A stretch of 64,000 nucleotides of DNA from Liolophura sinensis (Eukaryota > Mollusca > Polyplacophora > Chitonida > Chitonidae). The notes beneath the pieces were generated by a model, which was given only the letters and a program-made list of their open reading frames with translations, did not search any database and had not been told where the DNA came from. The DNA lies in NCBI RefSeq assembly GCF_032854445.1, contig NC_088302.1, forward strand, positions 21,339,788-21,403,787, read 5' to 3'. The stretch's first letter is position 1, and each line of letters opens with the position of its first letter. Made by a program: the position numbers and the translations under genes. This document shows positions 1-11,423 of this stretch, piece after piece.

Positions 1-1842
1 CTCAAATTGTGCATTAATCACACTGAAAGGCGCTCTCACTTGAAAATTTCAGGAATTGGGGTAGCACTTTTAAGTACAGGAAGTCATAAGCTTTGTACAT
101 CGGGACAAAGAACTGAAGTTTCAAACTGTACTTCTTTGGTGGCATGTCTTGTGATAAACAGCTCGAAGACCTACAGGTTACCATTGACCGGTAATGGGTA
201 GTTGTTTATAGGGGTCTCTTGGAGAGCAATCCCAGACACCAGTAAATCCACGTAGATAAGTGTATACTGATGGCAGGGATTTGGGGATAATTACAGAAGT
301 GAATGGTATACTTACTGTCAGTCTGACTGGACGACATAAAGGATTCCAAGGTACTCCAGGGTTCTTAACCTCAAGTATTAACTCTACAAAGACACCACTA
401 GTCTCAACTAACCAGAGCATCTTCACCGTGGGTGCCCATGAGGTTGTACATTTATGTGTGGGGAGTTGGGTGAAGAACTGTAGGTCTCTCCACAGACTAG
501 CACACCAGACCTCATGAAACCCTGGCGCTGCAGCCTTAAGACTTGAGCAGGAGGAATTCAGCCTCAAGAAACATGCCCCAACATCTGGCTACCCCCTGAT
601 TACTTCCAGATGATAGATGGCACGCGATGTCTGATTGAATTAGGGGAATTTTGACACTTAAGCTGTTTGGTAATGCCTACTGTACACAGAAGCTGTTACC
701 TCCTTCCAGGTATAAGCCTTGGCTTTTCCATGATGCCACGGTCCATATCTCTCCCCTCTTCAGACGCTAGGCCTCGTGATATTCGCCCCACTTTGCCCCA
801 TTGATTCCTCATAACCTACACTTACCGGATCAATTCCTCCTATGAAATATTTACTCAACTTGGCAAAGGCGCGGTCTGTTTATTCTGGTCAATATCTAAC
901 ACTGACCAATTGTACCTGTCCTACGCATTCTGAGTCAGGAATGCAAGTGCCCTGATATATTGCATTTCCTTGCTTGCGAAGAACCCAGAAAAAATGGTCC
1001 AATAGGTGTCATCTAGAAAGTAGAATTTCCAGGAATACATGTGCGATCATTACGATCAGTGACAGACAACTGGAATGCTGAAACCGTATACCAAAATGCA
1101 TGCATGCTGCCAACGAGAACTATCAGTTGAGTTTGCATATGGCTGGCAGACACAAATAAAGGGTTAATCCGGTGGTTTCTGGTTACAATAAAATGTCTAA
1201 AATGCATTTTGCATATTACTGTTGTCTACATGTACATGTACTTCATTTTGTTTGCAGTACGTACCTTCCTGATATATGGCCAGCAATGTTGGCATGTATG
1301 ATGCAAACATTGCTAGATCCAGATGTTAGGCTTCGAATACTTGTGTGCTTTTCTAAGTGAGTTTTGTCTGCATGAAGAATTTTGCCTACAACAGAACTGG
1401 TGTATGTAAAAAGTGTAAAACCAGTATATTGTATCCTTCATGCTGGACTGGACAATGGGATTGTTTGCCTTAAACAACCACAGTGTGTTGATAGCATATT
1501 GTCTTAAACTTAATTCTGCTTGCAACATGTGCTTGGTGACTCTAGTCAATGCATGCGCCGTGTTCTTGTCAGGGTATGACTAGAACAGCAGTCCAAATGA
1601 ATTTGCTTACAAAAACTGCCCAGTAGGCTGTCCATGAATTTTTGTTTTTTTTGCATGTGGATTCTGCATACATTTTCTGCCCATGGAATTTCGCATAACA
1701 AGTATTGTCCAGAATTTAAGCCACAGTGCCACTAGCATCCTAATTTGCTTTGGCTGCATTTGTTCACCAGTGAGTTGAACCTGTTCAGATACAGAACCCA
1801 AAACTGCGCGATTTGCGCATCAGTTTCCCATATACTGTTTAA
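1..1842. other. Unassigned sequence at left edge
   Basis: No exon is recognised. At 178-567 the minus strand and at 260-517 the plus strand are both open and locally less A+T-rich, but neither reading resembles a known family. At 1260-1360 a short open stretch sits between a ttgcag and a gtgagt, with no family match. Treated as intergenic or YIPF5 intron. Confidence 0.3.
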
Positions 1843-2011
1843 TGTTTATTTGTTTGATTGGTGTTTTACGCCATACTCAAGAATACTTTCACTTATACGA
1901 GGGCGGCCAGCATTATGGTGGGAAGAAACCAGACACAGCCCGGGGAATCCCATGACCATCCGCAGGTTGCTGCAGACCTTCGTACTTACGGTCAGAGAGG
2001 AAGCCAGCATG
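1843..2011 (-). mobile_element. SINE family 1, 3' part
   Basis: On the minus strand the tail (AAAT/AAACA)n is preceded by the hallmark 'cgtaaaacaccaatcaaac' and 'gtgaaagtattcttgagta', with the body 'cataatgctggccgccctc'. The tRNA-like 5' half is absent. Confidence 0.8.
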
Positions 2012-2632
2012 TACTGTTAAGTAACAAACTCATTCATTTCAAGGCTTTGTACATGTAAGCATTTGGAGATTTTGCCTCCACTTATTTCTACAGACTTGAT
2101 TTCCTGTATCAAGATTACCCACACATAATGGCATATTAACAATGTATATGTAGATCAGACAAATCCACTAGAAATTCCCTTTCTTTCCTTTTTGTATAGT
2201 TCAGTTCATGTCAGGCTGCCCTCATGGCTAGGGCTGTAGGGTCACACCCTCGGCATCCCGATCAATACAAGAAATATCCTTGGCTTCTCTTTATCTGTGA
2301 CCTAGCGGGCACAAGTGCTCATTAGCGTCCTTGCCTCTGGCAATCTGCAACATCCTTAAAGGACATGGCAATTATCCGGAGCATTTCACACTTCACAAGT
2401 GTTCAGATTACATTACAGGTAACTTTTGATATTAATGTAATAGCAGTAACAAAATTTAATTAAAGATGGCTGCTAACTCATTTTGAGTATTCATTGGTTG
2501 CAATTTTTGTTCAAAATATCTCAAACCTTCATGTGTATGAATTCAATCTATGTATGCTCTGAGATATGTTCTTTAGTGTTTGATTAGTTTAATAAGATAG
2601 TAAATATTAACCAATTTATGTAACTTCTGTAC

Positions 2633-2993
2633 CAGTACCGGCTTCGATAGTACAGTTGGTAGAGCGGTAGAGCCAGTAAATCCAGGGTCAGTCCTGGGTC
2701 GGGTCACACTTAAGACCTTAAAAGAGGAAGTTGTAACTTCCTCGCTTGGCATTCAGCATGAAGGGAGTAGTGTAACAATTGGTTGACCCGTATCAGTATA
2801 ATGGCTCGGGCAGGGCCACTTACTTGCCTCCAGTAAGGCGTGTCGATGAAGCAGCACTAGACGAAAAAGCAGTGGAAATCGGTCCTGCAACAAGGACGCA
2901 CATTACATGCACTCCAAGAAATCCTTCGTCGTCATATGACTGAAAAATTGCTATTAAGTATGACGTTAAACCCCGAGCACTCACTCACTCACC
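2633..2993 (+). mobile_element. SINE family 2, near full length
   Basis: The tRNA-like head has an A-box-like 'TAGTACAGTTGGTAGAGCG'. The middle contains 'aaaagaggaagttgtaact' and 'gttcagcatgaaggg'-type text, and the 3' end reads 'tatgacgttaaacccc' then (ACTC)n. Four clear copies in the window share this structure. Confidence 0.8.
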
Positions 2994-4562
2994 ACATTTG
3001 AAATATGTTAAACTACCTTTTTCTAGGTTGTAACAGGAAGCATATCAAGACCTTATTTCGTCAGAACCAATCAACTCCATTAAGCCTAGTCTGTAACCTG
3101 TACATTGTACATTGTAGATTCACATCTTATTAGGTCTTTCACAATGAATATAAAAATGGACAGGCACTTAATTTGCATGTGCATAGCAAGTGTCTCCTGT
3201 TATTGAACAGAACTTAACTAAATCAAAGCCAAAATCAAAATTTAAATTTGATCTAAAAAATGTCATGTTTTTTTTTTCTTGATTTTACACACGAAACAGT
3301 ACATTAGTACATTAACAGAAGTACATGTATGCCGTGGGCTGACACTCAGTTGGAACCAGCAGTAATAATTCAGCCTAATGAGGTTGGCAATGTTTTCTAC
3401 ATGCCAGCAAATTGAACTGAATTTGGAGGAGCTGGCTTCTCCTCTCCTGAAAAATAACCTTTTGGCAGTGAATGTTGTGAGTTGTATGTATGTGCTGTAG
3501 GTATACAAAGCCTTCTTCGTATAATTTTCAGCATTTCAAATTTTTCCAAAACTGGCGTATATATATAAGCACATGAAGTTGTTTTTTTTTTCTTTTTTCT
3601 ACACAGTTTTCAATATATCTTCCAAAACTGGTGTTAACATTTAAGAGCTGTGGCTATTTGTTGCTGGTCACACTTCTTGACACTGTATAGTATTGTCAAT
3701 AAGTAGAGCAAATCTCTTGGATCACCGCAGTAACAGCAAGTCGTTGTGTGACTCGGACGTGGGCCAGGGTGCTCCGGATATTGGCAAATAACTCCAAGCC
3801 GTTTGGAGACTCAGCGGTACTTGTACCCAAGCATGTCAACATAAATGCGTTCCTGGAGGCCATTCTGTTAGGGTTTGGGAAAGACTCCTAAACGTGTATC
3901 AGCGAATGTTGGGAATGCTCCTGTTGGCAGGCAAACAAGAACTGGAGAAGGAATAGCAAGGCAGTGGCCAGATGGGCAATGCCTTCCTGAGATTTAGGCT
4001 TATGGTAGAGGAATCAGAGGTCTACAGGAGTAAGGTTAAAAACAAACTGACCGTTCTGTTTATATGAGAGGTCAGAGAAAATGAACAATGAGTGTCAAGT
4101 GCAGGTGTAAATAAAACTAGCCCTGTGAGTGCTGAAGTGGTCTGTGTAGCTATTGTTTGACCAGGTCATGAGGTACAGGATACTGGACACCAAGCCTTGT
4201 ATTTGATACTCTCAACAAAAGTTGTATTGTATGTCACTGTTTGACTGTCTACAAAGTTTGTTAAGGGACAAAAACTTTTCCCTTCCCACAACTGACCTGG
4301 ACAATCAAGCGCATTGTTAAGTTGGTAAAACAACTGGTGGCTGGGTGGATGGTACCTCTACCATCAGTGGAGGTAAATTTAAGATTGAGGTCATTAAGGT
4401 CACTCAAGGTCAGATTATGTCTTATGGCAATTTAAACCCCTCTTCTTTTAAGCTGTTTTATCAGTGATGCTGACATGAATCATGAGGTACCATTGCAGTG
4501 ATTCACCAAACCATTTGTAACTTTGAATATAATTTAAATGCCATATTAAACAGCAATGGAAA
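2994..4562. other. No recognised feature
   Basis: Intronic or intergenic A+T-rich sequence with homopolymer T runs near 3269 and 3582. Nothing coding or repetitive is recognised. Confidence 0.3.
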
Positions 4563-4564
4563 TA

Positions 4565-5633
4565 CAGTGTAGCCTCGCTATAGCGCACAGCTTTGGGGAT
4601 AGGTTCCTCAGCTTTGTAGGCGTGCTATAATTAAATGACCTCAGGATCGAGTATATAGGGCTAGAGTCTATCTTACATTTCATGATTTTGATATCAGAAG
4701 AAGTTTTAGCGATGCAAAATGTGTTTTGTCAAAGGCTTTCTGATTGTTAGTTTACTAAAAAGGCATGAGTTTTTTTGTTACCTTCAACTAGTATTCTATG
4801 GTACACAAGTTTTCATGTACAGAACACAACCATCTCAGCGCCGTATTTACCAGTCATATCCCATGAGTGAGTGAGTGAGTGAGTGCTTGGGGTTTAACGT
4901 CATACTCAACAATTTTTCAGTCATATGACAACGAAGGAATCCTTAGGATGGATGTATGTGTAATGTGCCTCCTTGTTGCAGGACGGATTTCCACCACTAT
5001 TTTATCTGGTGCTGCTTCACTGAGACGACTTACCGAAGGCAAGTAAGCCACCCTGCCCGAGCCATTATACTGATACAAGTTGTTGCACTACCCCCTTCAT
5101 GCTGAACGCCCAGCGAGGAAGTTACAACTTCCTCTTTTAAAGTGTTAGGTGTGACTCGATCCAGGATTGATCCTGGATCTACCGGTCCCGTAGAGGACGC
5201 TCTACCAACTGTGCTATCCGGGCCGGTCATATCCCATGAAGCTACCCTCGTATTGCGTAATTACAAGCCTGAGCTGATCTGAACTTCACAAGTCGAATTG
5301 AAGTGATGTAGTTTCGTCCACTTTAGTTTAAATAAAAATACATGTAGCTACAACACATTGCAAATCCAATTCGTTTATGTCTGCTCGTATCAAAAGTAAC
5401 TCACGGGACTTACATGTCTCAGATTCAAAATGAAAAATGAGAAATGAAACAAGTTATGTGGCGTTATTTATGTATATTTCTTGGTGAAAAATCTTTATTC
5501 GTTCTCAGTTTTAGCTGTTCTCGCATGAAAGTACACCAGAGTTTTTCGGGGGACAAGATTTGGGTTGCGTCATATACAATTGCATGCTCTATAGAGGCGC
5601 CTTATAGTGGCGCCTTATAGTGAGGCTACACTG
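4565..5633. mobile_element. pogo/Tigger-like non-autonomous DNA transposon, interrupted by a SINE
   Basis: The left end 'CAGTGTAGCCTCGCTATAG' and the reverse complement of the right end 'CAGTGTAGCCTCACTATAA' form terminal inverted repeats of about 24 bp. A TA dinucleotide flanks each side (4563-4564 and 5634-5635), as expected for the Tc1/mariner-pogo superfamily; CAGT starts and a CTATA-type TIR are typical of pogo/Tigger. Without the nested SINE (4867-5239 including one target-site copy) it is about 0.7 kb and encodes no transposase. Near the right end a 14-bp piece ('ggcgccttatagtg') is tandemly doubled. Confidence 0.75.
4867..5225 (-). mobile_element. SINE family 2, full length, nested in the pogo-like element
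   Basis: The insertion is flanked by a perfect 14-bp target-site duplication GTCATATCCCATGA (4853-4866 and 5226-5239). On the minus strand it starts at the tRNA-like head ('ATAGCACAGTTGGTAGAGCG') and ends in (ACTC)n, here read as (GTGA)n. Confidence 0.88.
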
Positions 5634-5635
5634 TA

Positions 5636-7076
5636 CATACAATTCAATTTCCTGCTTGGACCTGAAATATCATTGACTTAAGTTGCTGTCTTATGCCATA
5701 CTGAATATACCTCACCTCAAAGACGCCAGTCATACCTGATACTTAATTTGTGAGGTGAGGGAACTTGGCACAGAAATACAGTATGGACACTTGTACATCT
5801 TTAACATATTGGACAAACCTAACGAAGGATTTAGTTGAGCCATTGATAGCTTCAGTGAGAAGATGGTAGTGTGTAGGGAGGAAACAGTGACAATTTAATA
5901 TGCAGTCTACCAGTGAAGAATTTTCAGTTTTGTATTGCTATATGTACATATATTACTGTCTAGAGAATCTTCCAAGCACACTTCCTGGAGTCTTATTACC
6001 TTTACTACTAACATTTCTCCATGGAGTTTCTTATGCTGTCGATGTACTATCAAGACCATGAATAAACACCATACAGCCCTAAGATCAGTTATTCCATTTC
6101 AGTGCCACAAGTTCATACACTAGGTGGTCTGGTTCTTAAAGTGGTCATAACATCTTCAAATTGCCTGCAATGATTATCTTCTCTGTGTGTTAGAGCAGGT
6201 ATGTTGTTAGGCCAGACCTCCAGATTCTTGGAGAAACATTCCCTGAGGTTGGAATCCTGCTAGTACACATTAAGCTCCACTCAGACAAGGTTTATCATAG
6301 ATGTCATATCCCCCAGACTAATTATACAAGATGATGGCTCATTGGCTACCTACAATCCTCGACAATCATGTGAAGGGTGAGTTGCAGCCAGTTTGCCCCG
6401 TCCCCGTTACTGACATTTACGTACCTGCATGTTTGAATGTAGAATGTAAAGCTTTCTTTGGAACAAAGGATGGAAACAGTTATACTGGGCTGTCATTTCT
6501 AACGAGTTTGTGGATTGTGATTATGGCTATTGCAGACCAATTTGTATTGACTTTTTCCAATACCTGAACCCCCCCCCACACACACACCCTTTTTAAAAAA
6601 ATTTAAAACCTCCATGTCCCGAGGCCGACTTTGACTTTGTATAAATAACTGCATTTTGTTTAATACACTGCAGACTCCTCACAGTGTGGGTGCAGTCCAT
6701 ATTATTAATGAATACAAATTGTTTGATGAGAGCTTTACATGCATGTTTAATTAGTGCTTTACATGGATCTTGCAAACATTCTCTCCATTGCTTTCATTGT
6801 TGACATTCGACATGTTTTCATTCAGTTACTATTCTACCCAAGAATATTTCATTTTAAATATATTGATGGTCACATTTGAGGGTGGAGAAAAATCTGAGCA
6901 TATTGAACCCAGTGGAACCCCCAGATGTCGCCATGCAGGTACCAGACAAACTTGGGAATCAGTTTAATGGAACACAGCCAAACCCGTGGGAGCTGAATTC
7001 AAATTCGTGATCTCATTATTCAAAACGTTTCATCTGCTGCATTTAAGAGCAACTAAGGCTCCTTTACACTGTAGCA
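5636..7076. other. No recognised feature
   Basis: A+T-rich sequence with short open frames only. A C-rich/CA-rich run is at 6569-6590. Nothing assigned. Confidence 0.3.
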
Positions 7077-7079
7077 GTG

Positions 7080-7166
7080 AATACTCCTTTCATTTTTGAC
7101 ATTTCCCACGAAACAGCTGAAATACGGCCAGCTGTGACGTTATAAACCCCAAGCATTCATTCATTA
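7080..7166 (+). mobile_element. 3' remnant of a SINE
   Basis: The text 'gacgttataaaccccaagca' followed by ttcattcatt matches the 3' end of SINE family 2. The rest is too diverged to delimit. Confidence 0.4.
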
Positions 7167-7172
7167 AGTCTC

Positions 7173-7533
7173 GAGTGAGTAAGTGAGTGAGTGAGTGAGT
7201 GAGTGTTTGGGGTTTAACGTTGTACTTAACAATTTGTCAGTCATATGACCACGAAGGGATCCTTAGTGTGCATGTGATGTGCCTCCTTGTTGCAGGACAG
7301 ATTTCCACTGTTCTGTTATCTCGTGCTGTTTCACTGAGACGACTTGCCGAAGGCAAGTAAGCTACCCTGCCCGAGCCATTATACTAATTTGGGTCAACCA
7401 GTCATTGCATTATCCCCTTCATGCTGAACGCCAAGCGAGGAAGTTACAGCTTCCTCTTTTAAGGTCCTAGGTGTGACTTGACTCACCTACCACTCCCGAA
7501 GCGGACGCTCTTCCAACTGTACTATCGGGGCCA
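7173..7533 (-). mobile_element. SINE family 2, full length
   Basis: The (GTGA)n run at the left is the 3' tail on the minus strand. The body matches the copies at 2633 and 4867, and the tRNA-like head ('GATAGTACAGTTGGAAGAGC') is at the right end. Confidence 0.82.
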
Positions 7534-8559
7534 GCGTCATTTATTCTTGACATGTTATCTCATACATGTATTGGCTGTGTAAATCAGGTGTACAATTGTA
7601 TATGACACTTTACATGTATCACATTTATGATATGTTATTGTAATAAATTTATAGTGTACATCCTGGCAACGAGTATAAATCCTGAGCCGTCATGTCCTGT
7701 GGGTATATACGCAGACGCAAACGCACTGCCAACTCTCTTATTAACCACACATATTTTAGCAGCCAGAAAAGCTTCAACTTTGATGTGTGCCAGACACATT
7801 AGCTGTGCATCACGTATGCTAAACAGATTCACTGTTGATCTATGTACACTGATGCTGCAAGTGGGGGTAAAGTAAAATCATCTGACTGGAGTTTGATCCA
7901 TGCATATTCGAGAGCTCAGTTTGAATGAGAAGCTGAATATTGCCAGTACACCAGTAGGCAATATCCTGATTTTGATTAACCCTGTCGTGAGTCAAATCTA
8001 GGGATATTAGCTGCTCACACCTTTGCATGAATACATCTGCCAGTATTATGTACATATTGATTACCTGTACAGTATCTTTATATAAATAAACTAAGGTACA
8101 CATGACAGTGCAGAAAACGTGAACGAAACTACATGTATACGTTGTACATGTGCAGTCGTGAATTTACTTCACCAAGAATGTTAAAACACGCACTACAGTA
8201 TCATAGCATGCAGTTGGAAAATGGTGACTAATATCTACCTGAATGCAAATTCGAAAAAAAAAAATGAAAAATCTGAATTGAGATTGTTTCCTTACTGTGT
8301 ATGTATTTTTCATGTTAGGTTTGTGTTTTTTTGGGGCGTAATGTTTTACACCTGTGTAAACAATAGCAGTGTTGTGACATGAACAAGAGATTGTTTAAAT
8401 TCTGTCACATTCCTCATGCTGTGGCATATCCTCTGAGGTCACATTTACAGTTACATTTACAGTTACATGTACATGTCAATCCCTGCATCATCAAGTATAT
8501 GTACATATAGACCCTTTTTTGGCACGATATCGCTGAAATATTGAGAATATGGAGTTATA
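7534..8559. other. No recognised feature
   Basis: A+T-rich, with several 'acatgtac' palindromes. No exon or repeat family is recognised. Confidence 0.3.
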
Positions 8560-9235
8560 GCTCAAACATTGAAGCTTTCCTTCACGTATATAAGACATGC
8601 TGATTGAAGGCTTCAGCTTGTTTCAGCACGTTCATGGAGCTTACATATTAATATACCTTACATATATCCAGATTCGTCATTGGCTATTATTATACCTCTT
8701 AGGGTTATTCTCCGTTTCCATTGGTAGAGAGACATTCAAACAGTGAAGCTTTCCTTCATGTACACCTTATGACATGCTGACTGAAGGCTTCAGCTTGTTT
8801 CAACATGTTCATGGAGCTTACATATTAATATACCACAAATATATCCAGATTCATCATTGGCTATTATTATACCTCTTAGGGTTATTCTCCGTTTCCATTG
8901 GTAGAGAGACATTCAAACATTGAAGCTTTCCTTCACCTACACCTTATGACATGCTGACTGAAGGCTTCAGCTTGTTTCAACACGTTCATGGAGCTTTCAT
9001 ATTAATATACCACACATATATCCAGATTCATCATTGGCTATTATTATACTTCTTAGGGTTATTCTCTATTTCCATTGGTAGAGAGACATTCAAACATTGA
9101 AGCTTTCCTTCACGTACACCATATGACATGCTGACTGAAGGCTTCAGCTTGTTTCAACACGTTCATGGAGCTTATATATTAATATACCTTACATAGGGTT
9201 ATTCTCCGTTTCCATTCGTAGAGAGACATTCACAT
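8560..9235 (+). repeat. 177-bp tandem array, about 3.8 units
   Basis: The anchor 'gaagctttccttca' recurs at 8571, 8745, 8922 and 9099, giving periods of 174, 177 and 177 bp. Units also share 'gaaggcttcagcttgtttca' and 'gggttattctccgtttcca'. The last unit is internally deleted, jumping from 'taccttacat' to 'agggttattc'. Within each unit, 'tgaagctttccttca' and 'gaaggcttca' are partly self-complementary. Confidence 0.88.
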
Positions 9236-9539
9236 GATATTCCACAAAACATGATGCACAATGATTATGCCCCCCCCCCCCAACAGAATGCAACATCACA
9301 CTCACAAAGTAATGTCTGACATTCATGAGGCAATATCCAACAATCTCATGCTAATATCCAACGATCACGTGTGTTTATTCCAAGGCAGTAATCTCCCCTT
9401 GTTATCTCTCGGACATCTGCTTATTCGTAAAGAAACAATGGGTTTACGGTTATACATGTAGCTCCGTTATCGATGTATAAATTTAGCGATTTAAGTACAA
9501 CTTGGAAAGGTACAATGTTTTTTTGGTATAATAAAACAT

Positions 9540-9668
9540 ATGGTGCATGCAGTGGGATGGGATATGAAGAATTGTCAGCTCTTGACAAGTGATATTCAGG
9601 CTTTGCCCTCGTTGAATATCACTTTTCTCAAGCTGACAATTACTCATATCTCTTCTCACAGCATGCAC
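9540..9668. repeat. Hairpin (inverted-repeat) element, about 55-bp imperfect arms
   Basis: The left arm begins 'gtgcatgcagtgggatggga' and includes 'gaattgtcagct' and 'aagtgatattca'. The right arm carries 'tgaatatcactt', 'agctgacaatt' and 'gcatgcac' in complementary order around a loop of about 13 bp. A MITE-like element or a cruciform-forming sequence. Confidence 0.75.
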
Positions 9669-9740
9669 AATCTGTATAATGTACACATACATGTAAGATA
9701 CTTAATATATACCAACTACATGTTGGTAACTTGTGTATTA

Positions 9741-10122
9741 GTACTGGCCTAGATAGTACAGTTGGTAGAGTATGTGCTTCTGGAGCGGGTAGATCCAGGG
9801 TCAGTCCTGGGTCGGGTCACACCCAAGACCTTAAAAGAGAAAGCTGTAACTTCCTCTCTAGGCGTTCAGCATGAAGGGTAAGTGCAGTGACTGGTTGACC
9901 CATATCAGTATAATGGCTTTTATCAGTATAATTGCTCGGGCGGGTCAGCTTACTTGCCTTCAGTAAGTCATCTCAGTGAAGCAGCACGAGATAAAAGAGC
10001 GGTGGAAACAGTCCTGCAACAAGGAGGCACATTACATGCATTACAAGGACTCCTTTGTTATCAGATGACTGAAAACTTGTTAAGTACGACGTTAAACCCC
10101 AAGCACTCATTCGCTCACTCTG
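9741..10122 (+). mobile_element. SINE family 2, full length
   Basis: The head 'GATAGTACAGTTGGTAGAG', the middle 'gttcagcatgaagggtaagt' and the tail 'gacgttaaaccccaagcact' plus a short (ACTC) run match the other copies. A small internal duplication repeats 'atatcagtataatggct'-like text near 9901-9935. Confidence 0.8.
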
Positions 10123-11246
10123 TACCGCAGTGTATCATATCATCAAACAGATTTTATAACACAAAATTGGATCCTATTTAAAGGCAAAGAAAACACTAAA
10201 ATGAACTAAAATGAGATGAATGACCATTCAACACTGTCCAGTAGCTAGGTCAGTTTATTAATTTTTTTTTTTCAGAATGTTTTAGAGTGCAATGCTTTCA
10301 AACATCAGATTCTACAGTGGTCTGGTACTCTGTCTCCCAGAGGGCCCTTAAGACCTCATTGCATGTCCTGGACAAGAGGTTGTTTTGTGATTGGGACACT
10401 GAGCTAAGTATTTGTATCCACCACAAGCCTATTGCTATTAAAACTGTTATTTTACCTAGCCAGTATTGACACCCACTCCACAGTATGTGTTCATCTATCC
10501 ACTCGTCTATGGGTCTATATTCACGGAAACACGCAAAAAGCATTAGTCTGGCGATCACGAGAGGATGCCATATAGGCTGTGATTTGCGTCATAAATTCTC
10601 CGAGTAAAATCCTTCATCGATCAGCGGTATATATACGTGCCGCAGTGGCAGACTGCCTGATCGCAATGATGCGTACAGTATACATACGAGTAGGACTCCA
10701 TTTATCAATGTTCCCTGACACCACGGATAAAAAACTTTATTACATTCCACGAACCATTACTCAAAGATAATGGCTTTTTAGTTTGACACTCTTTTTCTCC
10801 AGCCTCCTAAGGGAAGTTGGTGTTGGGAAGGAAAAGGAGGTTCAATGGTTTCTTCAGAATTGATCATAAGCTTCAGTATTATTTTGACATCGTTTGTCGC
10901 AGATTGGACGCAAGATCTGCCAAGTGCCTATCTGGAATGTCTATGTCTGTGTGCTCTGCCAAACAACCACTTTCACGCCTGCGCCATTAGATGAACATTT
11001 TTTTCTCTTTATATCTCTGCATTTCCAGATCTTGAATTGCGCGGTATGGTGGTATAATATCCCCATCTTGATTTAATGGGAATGCTAAAAACTATGTTTT
11101 TATGTGTCTTCTCTTCCATTAAACCTAATATTACCAATTTTTTCTTGTCTTTTTTTTTTAAACTAGAATGGATAATGTGAAACTGTTTGAATGTTCCAGT
11201 GCTAGTGTGTATCATGCAAGATACTTGTATTCAAACTTACCCTATT
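10123..11246. other. No recognised feature
   Basis: The 10280-10760 part looks more complex and less A+T-rich than its surroundings but gives no recognisable protein in any frame. A conserved non-coding element is possible. Confidence 0.25.
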
Positions 11247-11423
11247 CCTTCAACCTTTTCGCAGGGTTGGAAGGCAACTTTGAAGACAATTTATTCACCA
11301 TAATCTTTTGATTATGGCTATAAGTTATGATTCATGGGTTTGCCAACTTCAGGATTTCACATAAAATATAGCTTAAATGCCTGAAAAATCCTTAAAACAC
11401 AAAATGGTTGAAAAAATAGGGTA
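11247..11423. mobile_element. MITE family M2 copy
   Basis: The ends 'ctattccttcaaccttttcg' and 'aaatggttgaaaaaatagg' are near-complementary. This matches the M2 pattern at 18415, 27099, 48967 and 57385, though the interior is diverged. Confidence 0.5.

Noticed and set aside
178-567. 129-codon minus-strand and overlapping 85-codon plus-strand frames
   Set aside because: They overlap antisense, neither has a recognisable domain, and no splice or promoter signals support them. Could be part of an eroded transposon.
1260-1360. Short open stretch between ttgcag and gtgagt as a candidate YIPF5 N-terminal exon
   Set aside because: The only continuous frame ('YLPDIWPAMLACMMQTLLD') does not resemble the YIPF5 N-terminus, and the Gly-Met-Tyr-like alternative frame has stops.
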